This document shows, one piece after another, positions 1 to 8,937 of a stretch of DNA of 63,768 bases. This stretch comes from Rhodospirillaceae bacterium (lineage in GTDB: Bacteria; Pseudomonadota; Alphaproteobacteria; Rhodospirillales; UBA2165). The DNA lies in NCBI GenBank assembly GCA_018674495.1, contig JABHAA010000158.1, positions 1 to 63,768 of the forward strand, in the 5' to 3' direction. Under the pieces are notes generated by a model. The model worked only from the letters and a program-made list of their open reading frames with translations, had not been told where the DNA came from and ran no database searches. The position numbers and the translations under genes were made by a program. Each line of letters starts with the position of its first letter. Position 1 is the first letter of the stretch.

Positions 1-1
1 A

Positions 2-199
2 TTGGGCGAGTTCGAAAGCGGCGCCGTTGCCGAATTCATCGGCCCGGTGGGCTCGGTGGTCGTCGGCGGCATCGGCACCATCGCGGTGGCGCTGATATTC
101 GCAAAGTATTTCCCGAATTTGCGCCGGGTGGATGCGTTGGAAGCGGACCATGTGATGGCGGCGTCGGAAAAAGCGGCCGCCGAGGCGGGAGCGGCATAG
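2..199 (+). CDS. MFS transporter, C-terminal end only (gene truncated by window edge)
   Basis: The 65 visible residues have a glycine- and valine-rich transmembrane helix followed by the Lys/Arg-containing 'FAKYFPNLRRVD' segment typical of the cytoplasmic end of the last helix in EntS-like (MFS_3) major facilitator proteins. The stop is TAG at 197-199. The start lies outside the window, so substrate and true length cannot be judged. The TTG at position 2 is simply the first in-frame codon that can serve as a start and is not proposed as one. Confidence 0.6.
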   Translation: MGEFESGAVAEFIGPVGSVVVGGIGTIAVALIFAKYFPNLRRVDALEADHVMAASEKAAAEAGAA

Positions 200-212
200 C
201 GTATGGACAATG

Positions 213-220
213 TGTATACA
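213..220. promoter_or_regulatory. Palindromic octamer upstream of the toxin-antitoxin pair
   Basis: TGTATACA, a perfect palindrome, sits in a short AT-rich stretch (211-231) between the preceding stop and the antitoxin start at 265. RHH-type antitoxins usually repress their own promoter through such short palindromes, so this is a plausible operator. The functional assignment is inference only. Confidence 0.3.
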
Positions 221-264
221 TATCCTATATGATGTTTAACGACGCTTTGCACTGGAGAGTGACC

Positions 265-573
265 ATGACTTCCGCCACCAAGGCCATGCAGGCCGATGAG
301 AAAGAGCCGAAAAACGTAACCATCAACATCCGTGTCTCGGCTTACCTCAGAGATTTGATCGATCAAGCGGCGTCGGTCATGGGAACGTCCCGCAGTGACT
401 TCATGCTGGAAAGCGCGCGGGTGCGGGCCGAGGACGTGCTCCTGGACCAGAAGCTGTTTGCCCTTGATTCGGAGCCCTTCAATGCGTTTGTCGAAGCCTT
501 GGATAATCCGGCGCCGCCCTCCAAGAAATTGAAGCAGCTTCTTGCACGGAAGGCTCCATGGGAGACGGCGTGA
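265..573 (+). CDS. DUF1778 (TacA-type) antitoxin
   Basis: A protein of about 102 residues whose N-terminal part (about residues 15-55, 'NVTINIRVSAYLRDLIDQAA...SDFMLESA') matches the ribbon-helix-helix DUF1778 family, in which the N-terminus binds DNA and the C-terminal tail neutralises a GNAT toxin. ATG 265 is preferred over the in-frame ATG 229 because GGAGAG (253-258) is correctly spaced ahead of it and RHH antitoxins have short N-termini. Its 3' end overlaps the toxin gene by 16 bp, the usual TacAT organisation, implying translational coupling. Confidence 0.85.
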   Translation: MTSATKAMQADEKEPKNVTINIRVSAYLRDLIDQAASVMGTSRSDFMLESARVRAEDVLLDQKLFALDSEPFNAFVEALDNPAPPSKKLKQLLARKAPWETA

Positions 574-1088
574 CGCCCGATAGCGAAGGCCCTTCTGAAT
601 TCAGCGCCCCCCAGCCTCTATCCGGCAGCCACGGCGCATCAGCGTTCGATTGCGGCAATCCGGAATTGAACCATTGGCTGCAAAATACCGCGCCTGGAAG
701 CGAAGGCAAAAGCGCGCGCACTTACGTTGTTGTCTCGGAAGGCCAGATCGCCGGATATTATTGCTTGGCGGCCGGCGCGGTGTTTCGCAAAAATCTTCCA
801 ACCGCCCGGACAAGGCGCAATACGCCAAGTGAGGTTCCGGTCATTGTATTGGGGCGCTTGGCCACGGATAGCCGGTTTCAAAATCAAGGCATCGGCGGCG
901 GCATGTTGAAAGACGCGATATCGCGCGCCATCGAGTCATCGAAATCTATCGGCATCCGCGCGGTCGTGGTTCATGCAATCGACGACGACGCCATTGCATA
1001 TTATCTCGGATTCGGGTTTTTGCCGTCCCCAATTGATCGGCGCACGTTGGTGCTACCTATCGAGACTGCCATTGCCGCCCTCCCATAA
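558..1088 (+). CDS. GNAT-family toxin (TacT-type, acetylates aminoacyl-tRNA)
   Basis: A 176-residue GNAT N-acetyltransferase. Visible features are 'FDCGNPELNHWL' near the N-terminus, characteristic of the TacT/AtaT toxin group, the strand 'IVLGRLATDSRFQNQGIGGGML' carrying the acetyl-CoA pyrophosphate loop (RxxGxG-like), and a C-terminal 'YYLGFGFLPSP' strand. In this family the toxin acetylates the amino group of charged tRNAs and blocks translation; the exact tRNA target cannot be read from sequence. It is the second gene of the pair with the DUF1778 antitoxin. The N-terminal 25 residues are longer than usual, so a later start is possible. Confidence 0.85.
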   Translation: MGDGVTPDSEGPSEFSAPQPLSGSHGASAFDCGNPELNHWLQNTAPGSEGKSARTYVVVSEGQIAGYYCLAAGAVFRKNLPTARTRRNTPSEVPVIVLGRLATDSRFQNQGIGGGMLKDAISRAIESSKSIGIRAVVVHAIDDDAIAYYLGFGFLPSPIDRRTLVLPIETAIAALP

Positions 1089-1264
1089 GCGCCCCTCCGC
1101 CGCCCCATTATCGCCACATTGCACCAATATATAACTCCCACTCGCGAGACTTGCCTGGCGGGTGCGCGGGGGTGTGTTTATGGGGGAATCATGGTAGGGA
1201 TCGGGCGAATCTAAATCCGCCGTTTTGGCGCATATCTTCCCACCATTCAGAGCGATCAGGAACC

Positions 1265-2014
1265 ATGGCAGGCCATTCTCAATTCAAAAACATCATGTAC
1301 CGCAAGGGCGCCCAAGACGCCAAGCGCGCCAAGCAATTCGCCAAGCTTATCCGCGAAGTGACCGTGGCCGCCAAATCGGGGCTGCCCGATGCGGACCAGA
1401 ACCCGCGTCTGCGCTCGGCGATCACGGCGGCGCGCGCCGCAAATATGCCGAAAGACAATATCGACCGGGCGATCAAGCGCGTCGCCGGCGGCGATGACGC
1501 TGAGAACTTCGAAGAGGTGCGCTACGAAGGCTATGGCCCTGGCGGTGTCGCGGTGATCGTTGAAGCGCTCACCGACAACCGCAATCGCACCGCGTCTGAA
1601 GTGCGCTCCGCCTTCGTCAAACATGGCGGCAACCTGGCCGAGACCGGCGCCGTTTCGTTCATGTTCGAACATGTGGGCATGATCAATTACGGCGCCGATG
1701 CGGGCGATGCCGACGCGGTATTCGAGGCTGCCTTGGAAGCCGGCGCCGATGATGTGGAATCGGGCGAGGGCGGTCACGACATCTATTGCGCGCCGGATGA
1801 TTTCGCGGCGGTGCGGGATTCCCTGGAAGCCGCGCTTGGTGCGCCCGTGCAGGCGCGCCTCGATTGGCGCCCGCAGAACACGGTGGAGGTGGACGAACAC
1901 CAGGCCGAAACCTTGATGAAGATGCTCGACACCTTGGAAGACAGCGACGACGTGCAACGGGTCGCCGCCAACTTCGATATCTCCGACGAGATCATGGCGC
2001 GGCTCAGCGCTTAA
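1265..2014 (+). CDS. yebC: YebC/PmpR-family protein
   Basis: A 249-residue protein beginning MAGHSQFKNI, the hallmark start of the YebC family, with 'YRKGAQDAKRAKQFAKLIREV' and 'NMPKDNIDRAIKR' following. YebC proteins have been described as transcription regulators and more recently as ribosome-associated factors helping difficult peptide bonds; the sequence does not decide between these. The frame is open upstream to 1151, but ATG 1265 gives the conserved N-terminus. It lies just upstream of ruvC, its normal alphaproteobacterial neighbour. Confidence 0.95.
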   Translation: MAGHSQFKNIMYRKGAQDAKRAKQFAKLIREVTVAAKSGLPDADQNPRLRSAITAARAANMPKDNIDRAIKRVAGGDDAENFEEVRYEGYGPGGVAVIVEALTDNRNRTASEVRSAFVKHGGNLAETGAVSFMFEHVGMINYGADAGDADAVFEAALEAGADDVESGEGGHDIYCAPDDFAAVRDSLEAALGAPVQARLDWRPQNTVEVDEHQAETLMKMLDTLEDSDDVQRVAANFDISDEIMARLSA

Positions 2015-2033
2015 TGGGAGCTTTTTTTAGCGG

Positions 2034-2543
2034 ATGATCAGACTGATCGGCATAGACCCGGGGCTTCGCAACACCGGTTGGGGCATCATCGATTGCGACG
2101 GCAATCGCCTTGCCCATGTGGCCGACGGCGCCGTCCATTCCAAATCCAAAGACCCGTTGGCTGCCCGCCTTAGCCAGCTATATGACGGGCTCGCCGAAGT
2201 GATTGCGCGCTATGGACCAGCAGAAGCCGCCATTGAAGAAACCTTTGTCAACGTCAACGCGGTCTCGACCTTGAAATTGGGACAGGCGCGGGGCATCGCG
2301 CTTTTGGCGCCGGCGCGGGCCGGGCTGGTGGTGGCCGAATATTCCCCCAACGTGATCAAGAAATCGGTGGTCGGCGCCGGCCACGCGGCCAAGCAGCAAG
2401 TGCAGATGATGGTATCGACAATCCTGCCGGGCTGTCTGGCATCGTCCGCCGACGCCGCCGATGCGCTGGCCATCGCCATCTGCCATGCCCATCATCGGAC
2501 AGCGCCGGCCTTGAAGCTGGCCGCCGGAGAAGCCGCTCTATGA
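2034..2543 (+). CDS. ruvC: Holliday junction endonuclease RuvC
   Basis: A 169-residue resolvase with the RNase-H-like acidic residues in place: Asp in 'GIDPGLRNTGWG' at the N-terminus, the Glu pair in 'AIEETFVN', and Asp residues in 'SADAADALAIAICHAH' near the C-terminus. It cuts four-way junctions symmetrically after RuvAB branch migration. It is the first of the contiguous ruvC-ruvA-ruvB genes; its stop overlaps the ruvA start by 4 bp (ATGA at 2540), so the two are translationally coupled. Confidence 0.97.
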   Translation: MIRLIGIDPGLRNTGWGIIDCDGNRLAHVADGAVHSKSKDPLAARLSQLYDGLAEVIARYGPAEAAIEETFVNVNAVSTLKLGQARGIALLAPARAGLVVAEYSPNVIKKSVVGAGHAAKQQVQMMVSTILPGCLASSADAADALAIAICHAHHRTAPALKLAAGEAAL

Positions 2544-3181
2544 TCGCCAAGCTAACAGGCGTCCTCGACACCTCCGGCGAGGGATGGGCGGTGATTGATG
2601 TGAACGGGGTCGGCTATTTGATCTTCTGCTCGAACCGCACGTTAGGGGTTTTGGCCGGCGTCACCGGCGCGGTCTCGGTGTTCGTCGAAACCCATGTGCG
2701 CGAGGACCATATCCATCTCTACGGCTTCGCCGACGAAGGCGAGCGCGAGGGCTTTAAATTGCTGACCACCGTCCAAGGGGTCGGCGCCAAAGTTGCCCTG
2801 GGCATCCTGTCGGCGCTCACCGTTGATGCCTTGGCGCAAGCGGTGGCGGCGGGCGACAAGGCGGCGGTTTCCCAGGCGCAAGGGGTGGGTCCGAAACTGG
2901 CGACACGCATCGTTACCGAATTGAAGGACAAGGTGGGCGGCATCGCGCTTGGCACGGCGGCTTTGCGGGCGAATGCGCAAGGGGCGGTCCCGGCTGGCGA
3001 GGGCGGCGAAAATGCGGCGGCGGCGGATGCGGTTTCGGCGCTGGTCAATCTGGGCTATGGGCGCACCGAAGCCTTTGGCGCGGTGGCCCGCTCGGTGCAG
3101 CGGCTGGGCAGCGACGCAGGCTTGGACAGCTTGATCCGGGATGGTCTTGGCGAGCTTGGCTCCGCCGAGACCCATGCGTGA
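2540..3181 (+). CDS. ruvA: Holliday junction branch-migration protein RuvA
   Basis: A 213-residue protein starting MIAKLTGVLD, with the OB-fold N-terminal domain, two helix-hairpin-helix segments ('LLTTVQGVGAKVALGIL' and 'AQGVGPKLATRIVTELKDK') and a C-terminal domain ('VSALVNLGYGRTEAFGAV') that contacts RuvB. It forms the tetramer that holds the junction. An Ala/Gly-rich linker joins the second and third domains, as usual. It overlaps both ruvC and ruvB. Confidence 0.97.
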   Translation: MIAKLTGVLDTSGEGWAVIDVNGVGYLIFCSNRTLGVLAGVTGAVSVFVETHVREDHIHLYGFADEGEREGFKLLTTVQGVGAKVALGILSALTVDALAQAVAAGDKAAVSQAQGVGPKLATRIVTELKDKVGGIALGTAALRANAQGAVPAGEGGENAAAADAVSALVNLGYGRTEAFGAVARSVQRLGSDAGLDSLIRDGLGELGSAETHA

Positions 3182-4232
3182 CGGTATGGACGGCGAGCGC
3201 GAAATCGATCCCCGCGAAGCGCCTGCCGATCAGCCGGAGGTGCAATTGCGCCCGCAGCGCCTGGACGAGTTCATCGGCCAGCCGCGTATCCGCGAGAATT
3301 TGAGCATGGCGGTGGAGGCGGCGCGTCTGCGCGTCGAAGTGATGGATCACACGCTGCTATATGGCCCGCCCGGCCTCGGCAAGACGACGCTGGCGCGCAT
3401 TGCGGCGTCGGAATTGGGCGTCGGCTTTCGCGCCACGTCGGGGCCAGTGATCGCCAAGTCCGGCGATCTGGCGGCGATCCTCACAAATCTTCAACCCCGC
3501 GACGTTTTGTTTATCGACGAAATTCACCGCCTGCAGCCGGTGGTCGAGGAGATATTGTATCCGGCCATGGAAGACGGCGAGCTGGATTTGATCATCGGCG
3601 AAGGCCCGGCGGCAAGGAGTGTGCGCATCGATCTGCCGCCGTTCACGCTGATCGGCGCCACCACGCGCTCAGGCCTCCTCACCACGCCGCTGCGCGACCG
3701 GTTCGGTATTTTGTTGCATATGTCGTTCTATGATCCAGGCGAGCTGACCACCATCGTCAAGCGCAGTGCCGCCATATTGGAGTTGGACGTCACCGACGAA
3801 GGCGCGCTGGAAATCGCCAGACGATCCCGGGGCACGCCGCGCGTCGCCGGCCGCCTGTTGCGCCGGGTGCGGGATTTCGCCCTGGTCAATGGCGAAGCGA
3901 CCGTCGACAAAAAAGTCGCCGACGCGGCCCTCGGCAAGCTGGAAGTGGACCGCCTTGGCCTGGATGAATTGGACCGGCGCTTCCTTAAATTAATTGCCGA
4001 AAACTATGGCGGCGGGCCGGTGGGCGCGGAAACCTTATCGGCGGCTCTGTCGGAAGAGCGCGACACCATCGAAGAAGTGATCGAGCCGTATTTGATCCGC
4101 GAAGGATTGTTGATGCGCACGCCGCGCGGCCGGGTGTTGGCCGAGGGTGCCTACCGGCATTTGGGGTTGGCGGCGCCGGCCAACCAGACACAGTTGGAGC
4201 TTATGGCCAGCCAGGATGAGGACGATGAATAA
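3174..4232 (+). CDS. ruvB: Holliday junction helicase RuvB
   Basis: A AAA+ motor with Walker A 'GPPGLGKTTLA', Walker B 'LFIDEIHRL', sensor 'GATTRSGLLTTPLRDRFG' and a C-terminal winged helix ('EPYLIREGLLMRTPRGRV'). ATG 3174 overlaps the ruvA stop by 8 bp; ATG 3186 is an equally acceptable start four codons later, while the more upstream GTG-type starts would add a non-conserved leader. The 3' end overlaps the ybgC start by 8 bp, keeping the operon continuous. Confidence 0.96.
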   Translation: MRDGMDGEREIDPREAPADQPEVQLRPQRLDEFIGQPRIRENLSMAVEAARLRVEVMDHTLLYGPPGLGKTTLARIAASELGVGFRATSGPVIAKSGDLAAILTNLQPRDVLFIDEIHRLQPVVEEILYPAMEDGELDLIIGEGPAARSVRIDLPPFTLIGATTRSGLLTTPLRDRFGILLHMSFYDPGELTTIVKRSAAILELDVTDEGALEIARRSRGTPRVAGRLLRRVRDFALVNGEATVDKKVADAALGKLEVDRLGLDELDRRFLKLIAENYGGGPVGAETLSAALSEERDTIEEVIEPYLIREGLLMRTPRGRVLAEGAYRHLGLAAPANQTQLELMASQDEDDE

Positions 4233-4668
4233 TCTGTCCAAAAGCCAGGCCGGCAACCAAACTCAAAACCATATCCACGCCTTGCGCGTCTATTGGGAAG
4301 ACACCGATGCCGCCGGCATTGTCTATTACGCCAACTATCTGAAATACACGGAGCGGGCGCGCTCGGAAATTCTCTATGCCGCCGGCATCGATCAGACCGA
4401 GATGCGCGAAACCGGCGGCGTTGTTTTGGCAGTGCGCGCCTGCAACACCGAATATCATCTCCCGGCAAGGCTTGGCGATCAATTGGAAGTGCATACAGCC
4501 GTGATTGCTGTCAAAGGCGCCAGTTTCGAATTGCGCCAGACCGTTATGCGCGGCATCGATGCGCTGGTGGTGATGGATGTGCGTCTGGCCTGCATCGATC
4601 CTATCAGCGGCAAGCCGGCGCGCCTGCCGGCCCAGATCAAGGCGGTGCTGTCCGGCACTAAGGTATAG
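4225..4668 (+). CDS. ybgC: Tol-Pal-associated acyl-CoA thioesterase YbgC
   Basis: A 147-residue hotdog-fold thioesterase. 'VYWEDTDAAGIVYYANYLKYTERARSE' carries the catalytic Asp (in EDTDAAG) and the family signature HxNY/YANY. YbgC acts on acyl-CoA or acyl-ACP and is almost always encoded at the head of the tol-pal cluster, as here. ATG 4225 overlaps the ruvB stop, so ruv and tol genes may be co-transcribed. Confidence 0.95.
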   Translation: MNNLSKSQAGNQTQNHIHALRVYWEDTDAAGIVYYANYLKYTERARSEILYAAGIDQTEMRETGGVVLAVRACNTEYHLPARLGDQLEVHTAVIAVKGASFELRQTVMRGIDALVVMDVRLACIDPISGKPARLPAQIKAVLSGTKV

Positions 4669-4696
4669 CCAAAGAATGTTGCGTTAAGGAAAAAAT

Positions 4697-5416
4697 ATGG
4701 AATCCGAAACCCTGAACGCGGCGGGTATTGCCGCCGCTTATGACTTTTCAATCTGGTCGCTATTTTTGCGCGCCGATGTCATCGTCAAGGCGGTGATGAT
4801 TGCCCTGATCGTCGCCTCGGTATGGTGCTGGGCGATCATCTTCGAAAAAGTCCGGCGCTTGCGCCGCCTCAACGCCGACGCCTCCAGCTTCGAAGACCGC
4901 TTCTGGTCTGGCGGCTCGCTGGACGAGCTGTATGATAATATGGGCGCCCAGCCGCGCGATCCCATGTCGGCGGTGTTCTCGGCGGCGATGCGCGAATGGC
5001 GGCGCTCCGCAGATGCCGGCTATTCCACCCCGGCGGTGGGATCGAGCCTGATGGAGCGTGTCGGCCGGGTCATGGACGTCACCGTGAACCGCGAGATCGA
5101 ACGGGTCGAGCGGCAATTGACGATCCTCGCCTCGACCGGCTCGACGGCGCCGTTCATCGGCCTGTTCGGAACTGTCTGGGGCATCATGAATTCGTTCCAG
5201 GCGATTTCAATCACCAAAAACACGTCCCTCGCGGTGGTCGCGCCGGGTATCGCCGAGGCGTTGTTCGCCACTGCGCTCGGTCTGGTGGCGGCGATCCCGG
5301 CGGTGATCGCCTATAACAAGATATCAAAAGATGTGGACCGCTATGCGTCCCGCCTGGATGATTTTGCCAACGAATTTTCGGCGATCATTTCGCGCCAGTT
5401 GGAAGGGCGCGAATAG
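4697..5416 (+). CDS. tolQ: TolQ, proton-channel subunit of the Tol-Pal system
   Basis: A 239-residue MotA/TolQ/ExbB-family inner membrane protein with one N-terminal helix (about residues 28-50), a cytoplasmic loop with 'RVGRVMDVTVNREIERVERQLTILASTGSTAPFIGLFGTVWGIM' and two C-terminal helices, the last being 'ALFATALGLVAAIPAVIAYN'. TolQ with TolR converts proton flow into force on TolA during envelope constriction. AAGGA at 4686-4690 is a suitable ribosome binding site. tolR follows after 2 bp. Confidence 0.96.
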   Translation: MESETLNAAGIAAAYDFSIWSLFLRADVIVKAVMIALIVASVWCWAIIFEKVRRLRRLNADASSFEDRFWSGGSLDELYDNMGAQPRDPMSAVFSAAMREWRRSADAGYSTPAVGSSLMERVGRVMDVTVNREIERVERQLTILASTGSTAPFIGLFGTVWGIMNSFQAISITKNTSLAVVAPGIAEALFATALGLVAAIPAVIAYNKISKDVDRYASRLDDFANEFSAIISRQLEGRE

Positions 5417-5418
5417 AC

Positions 5419-5916
5419 ATGGCAATGGGCACCGCATCGGGAAATGGGAGCGGCGGCGGGCGCCGGTGGAAGCGCACCCGCACCCGGCCGATGAGCGATA
5501 TCAACGTCACCCCGATGGTCGATGTGATGCTGGTGCTTTTGATTGTCTTCATGGTGACGGCGCCGTTGTTGACGGTCGGCGTGCAGGTGGACCTACCCGA
5601 AACTCGGGCCAGCCTGATCAGCGATCCCGATGAGCCGTTGGCGGTTTCCATTGATGCCGACGGCGCCATATTTTTGCAGGATACCGCTATCGAATTGACG
5701 GTGCTGGCTGCCCGGCTGATTGCCATCACCGGCGCCAACCCGGATATCCGTATCTTTGTGCGCGGCGACAGAAACATCGGCTATGGCCGGGTCATGCAGG
5801 TGATGAGCACCATCAATCGGGCCGGCTTCAAGAAGGTGGCGCTGATCACCCAGGCGCCGCGCGGCGATACCAGGCGGCGCGCCAAGCGGGCCAAGAAACC
5901 GGCGGCGAAGAAGTAA
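5419..5916 (+). CDS. tolR: TolR, Tol-Pal stator subunit
   Basis: A 165-residue ExbD/TolR protein. 'MSDINVTPMVDVMLVLLIVFMVTAPLL' contains the single transmembrane helix with the conserved Asp that carries protons, followed by the periplasmic domain. The first 30 residues are Gly/Arg-rich and the C-terminus is Lys/Arg-rich ('RRRAKRAKKPAAKK'), an unusually basic extension. GGAAGGG at 5401-5407 supports ATG 5419; ATG 5425 is an alternative. Confidence 0.95.
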   Translation: MAMGTASGNGSGGGRRWKRTRTRPMSDINVTPMVDVMLVLLIVFMVTAPLLTVGVQVDLPETRASLISDPDEPLAVSIDADGAIFLQDTAIELTVLAARLIAITGANPDIRIFVRGDRNIGYGRVMQVMSTINRAGFKKVALITQAPRGDTRRRAKRAKKPAAKK

Positions 5917-5921
5917 ACGCC

Positions 5922-6851
5922 ATGCGGGCTCCCATCCTATATTCGGTTGCCTTTCATGTGGTCATCGTTGGGGTCAGCGTCGTTGGCCTGCCACTGGTGC
6001 GCAAGCTGCCGCCGCCAACGGATATTCCGATCATCGTGGAGTTAATTGAAACCGGACCGGAAACCAATGTGCCGGCGCCGGAGCCGAAGGTAAAACCGAA
6101 ACCCAAGCCCGAAGCGAAAAAGAAACCGCCGCCAGCGCCGCCCAAGCCGAAGGTGAAAAAAGCACCGCCGGCGCCGCCGAAGCCGGAACCGGCGCCGGAA
6201 GTGGCCGCCGTTCCGCCGCCGCCAACACCGAAGCCGAAACCAAAGCCTAAGCCGAAACCAAAACCAGAGCCGAAGCCGAAGCCGAAGGTCAAGGCGAAGC
6301 CGCAGCCGCCGAAGGTGTTTGCCCGGGTGCGTCCGTCGCGGAAGCCGAAAATGCCGGATCGTTTCGCTGCGGTTTTGAAAAACCTGGAGAAGGATTTCAA
6401 ACGCCCGGCGCCGGCGCCGGAAAAGGAGAAGGAAAAAAAGAAGGCGGCGCCGAAGCCGGAAATTATGGATCAGCTGGCGAAGACGCTCTCTCGCCGGCCG
6501 CGCGAGTTCGATCCCACCAAGCGGATCACCCAGAACGAAATCGACGCCATGGCCAACACGGTACGCCGGGCCATGCTGAAATGCTGGAACTTCCAGCCCG
6601 GCGCCAAGGGCGCGCGTGATATCGTGATCACCATTAAATTGAAACTGTCGCCGACCGGACATTTTCAAGGCGGCGAGCTTGTTAACCGCGCCACCTACCT
6701 GTCGGACCCATTTAAACTGGCCGCCGCCGAAAGCGCTTGGCGGGCAGTGCGCAATCCGAATTGCAATCCCTATGATCTGCCGAGGGACAAATACGAGATA
6801 TGGAAAGACTTGACCTTGACCTTCAATCCCCGCGAAATGTTCGGGCAATGA
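5922..6851 (+). CDS. tolA: TolA, periplasm-spanning Tol-Pal protein
   Basis: A 309-residue protein with one N-terminal membrane helix (residues 4-24), then a long Pro/Lys/Ala-rich region (about 45-165, many KP and KPKP repeats), then a C-terminal domain with 'NTVRRAMLKCWNFQPG' and 'VRNPNCNPYDLP' typical of the TolA/TonB C-terminal fold. It connects TolQR to TolB and Pal. The Pro-Lys stretch replaces the long alpha-helical spacer of the E. coli protein and looks more TonB-like, as is common in alphaproteobacteria. The stop overlaps the tolB start (ATGA). Confidence 0.92.
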   Translation: MRAPILYSVAFHVVIVGVSVVGLPLVRKLPPPTDIPIIVELIETGPETNVPAPEPKVKPKPKPEAKKKPPPAPPKPKVKKAPPAPPKPEPAPEVAAVPPPPTPKPKPKPKPKPKPEPKPKPKVKAKPQPPKVFARVRPSRKPKMPDRFAAVLKNLEKDFKRPAPAPEKEKEKKKAAPKPEIMDQLAKTLSRRPREFDPTKRITQNEIDAMANTVRRAMLKCWNFQPGAKGARDIVITIKLKLSPTGHFQGGELVNRATYLSDPFKLAAAESAWRAVRNPNCNPYDLPRDKYEIWKDLTLTFNPREMFGQ

Positions 6852-8197
6852 GTATTATCACCCGATTGTGGAAGGCGATACCCTCCGGCCACGCCGTGCT
6901 CGCGTCCCTGTTTGTGGCGCTTTGGATGGCTCCGGCTGAGGCCGAGCTGCGTGTCGATATCACCCGGGGCTCGGTGCGGGCGATGCCCATCGCGGTCACC
7001 AATTTCATCGGCACTGAGGCCCGCGAACGCGACATCGGGCGTGACATCGCCGCCGTGATCAAATCTGATTTGGAGCTTTCGGGCCTCTTTAAGCCGATCG
7101 ATCCGAAGGCCTTTATCGCCGTCGAGACGTCTTTGGATACGGTCCCCAATTTCCAAAATTGGAGCGTCCTCAACGCCGATGCCCTGGCGCAAGGTAGGGT
7201 TACGTTGCTGGCGGGAAACCGCATCCGCATCAAGTTCCGGCTTTGGGACGTGGCGCCGCAGAAGCAAAGCTTCGGGCAAAAATTTACCACCGTCGCCTCC
7301 AACTGGCGGCGCATCGCGCATATTATATCTGACGCCATCTATAAGCGGGTTACCGGCGAGGACGGCTATTTCGACACGCGCATAGTCTATATCGCCGAAA
7401 CCGGCCGCGGAGACCGGCGCATCAAGCGCCTGGCGATCATGGATTGGGACGGCGCCAACCACCACTTCCTGACCGACGGCAATGATCTGGTGCTGACGCC
7501 GCGCTTCTCGCCGAGCCGCCAGGAAATCACCTATATGTCCTATTTCCGCAACGTGCCCCGGGTCTATATTTTCAACATCGAAACCGGGCGCCAGGAGATG
7601 CTGGGCGATTTTCCGGGCATGACATTCGCGCCGCGCTTTTCGCCGGACGGCAACAAAGTCATCATGAGCATGGCCAAGGACGGCAATACGGAAATCTACA
7701 CCATGGATTTGCGCACCCGCGCGGTCAAAAGGCTGACCCGCCATTCGGCCATCGACACGTCGCCCTATATATCGCCGGACGGCAAAAAGGTCGTGTTCAA
7801 TTCGGATCGCTCCGGCGGTCAGCAGCTTTACGTGATGAACGCCGACGGCTCGTCCGTCAAACGTATCAGTTTCGGCAAGGGCCGCTACGCTACGCCGGTC
7901 TGGTCGCCGCGCGGTGATCTGATTGCCTTCACCAAGATATCGGGTGGCAAATTTTTCATCGGCGTCATGGCGCCGGACGGTTCCGGCGAGCGTCTGCTGG
8001 CCGATGGCTTCCTGGTGGAATCGCCGACCTGGTCGCCGAATGGCCGGGTTTTGATGTTTTTCCGGGAAACGCCGTTGTCCAGAAAAGGCGGCAAACGGAC
8101 CCGACTTTTCTCGATTGATCTTACCGGCCAGAATGAACGCCAGATTGTGACACCCATGGATGCATCGGACCCGGCGTGGTCCCCCTTGATTCCATGA
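6848..8197 (+). CDS. tolB: TolB, periplasmic beta-propeller of the Tol-Pal system
   Basis: About 449 residues from ATG 6848. A signal peptide ends near 'APAEA', followed by the N-terminal alpha/beta domain ('PIAVTNFIGTEAR...') and a C-terminal six-bladed propeller made of WD40-like PD40 repeats ('PRFSPSRQEITYMSY', 'PRFSPDGNKVIMSM', 'PYISPDGKKVVFNSD', 'PVWSPRGDLIAFT', 'PTWSPNGRVLMFF'). TolB binds Pal and TolA. An in-frame start at 6800 lies inside tolA and would spoil the signal peptide, so 6848 is chosen. Confidence 0.96.
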   Translation: MSIITRLWKAIPSGHAVLASLFVALWMAPAEAELRVDITRGSVRAMPIAVTNFIGTEARERDIGRDIAAVIKSDLELSGLFKPIDPKAFIAVETSLDTVPNFQNWSVLNADALAQGRVTLLAGNRIRIKFRLWDVAPQKQSFGQKFTTVASNWRRIAHIISDAIYKRVTGEDGYFDTRIVYIAETGRGDRRIKRLAIMDWDGANHHFLTDGNDLVLTPRFSPSRQEITYMSYFRNVPRVYIFNIETGRQEMLGDFPGMTFAPRFSPDGNKVIMSMAKDGNTEIYTMDLRTRAVKRLTRHSAIDTSPYISPDGKKVVFNSDRSGGQQLYVMNADGSSVKRISFGKGRYATPVWSPRGDLIAFTKISGGKFFIGVMAPDGSGERLLADGFLVESPTWSPNGRVLMFFRETPLSRKGGKRTRLFSIDLTGQNERQIVTPMDASDPAWSPLIP

Positions 8198-8368
8198 CCG
8201 GCGCGGCCTATAATGTGTATAAGTAACAAGGATTTAACGCTCGGATAGTACGGTAGGGTATATTCGGCGGCAATTCTGTTGCAATAGATTTGGAAATTTG
8301 CATCTATCGTTACTATATGTAGTTTTGTCATTAACACCCATCCCAGTTTCCGTCAGGGGGACAGAAAT

Positions 8369-8911
8369 ATGCGTTTAAAGAAAATCGGTTTTGTTATTGC
8401 GGGCATGTTTCTTTTGGCGGCGTGTGAATCCACGTCGGTTGAAGAAGGTGCATCGTCGGGCACCGGCGCTAAATCGGGCGGCGCGTCGAGCACCTCGTCC
8501 ATGGCCAGCACCGGCAACCGGGCTGCGGCCTCGGCGATCCGCGATGGCTCACCGCAGGATTTTGTCATTAATGTGGGTGACCGCGTGTTTTTCGGATTGG
8601 ACAAGTCTAGCATCCGCGCCGACCAGCGCCCGCAGCTTGAAAAGCAAGCCGCCTGGCTGAAGAATTTCCCGGCTACCCAGATCAGTATCGAAGGCCATGC
8701 CGACGAACGGGGCACCCGCGAATACAACCTAGCGCTGGGCGAGAGGCGCGCCAATTCGGCCCGCGATTTCCTGGTTGCGCTGGGCGTCAACCCGGGGCGC
8801 ATCAAAACCGTTTCATTTGGCAAGGAGCGCCCGGTCGCCCTTGGCCATGAAGAAGCTTCGTGGCGCCAAAATCGCCGTTCGGTTTCCGTTGTGGTCGCTG
8901 CCGGCAGCTAA
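8369..8911 (+). CDS. pal: Peptidoglycan-associated lipoprotein Pal
   Basis: A 180-residue outer membrane lipoprotein with a lipobox 'LLAAC' (Cys at residue 19) and an OmpA-like peptidoglycan-binding domain: 'DRVFFGLDKSSIRADQRPQLEKQ', 'ISIEGHADERGTREYNLALGERRANSARDFLV'. Between them is a Ser/Gly/Ala linker. It is separated from tolB by 171 bp and preceded by a strong Shine-Dalgarno (CAGGGGGAC, about 8355-8363), so it probably has its own promoter as well. A strong terminator follows it. Confidence 0.96.
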   Translation: MRLKKIGFVIAGMFLLAACESTSVEEGASSGTGAKSGGASSTSSMASTGNRAAASAIRDGSPQDFVINVGDRVFFGLDKSSIRADQRPQLEKQAAWLKNFPATQISIEGHADERGTREYNLALGERRANSARDFLVALGVNPGRIKTVSFGKERPVALGHEEASWRQNRRSVSVVVAAGS

Positions 8912-8937
8912 TTGAACAAAAATGTTCTCGAATTTTG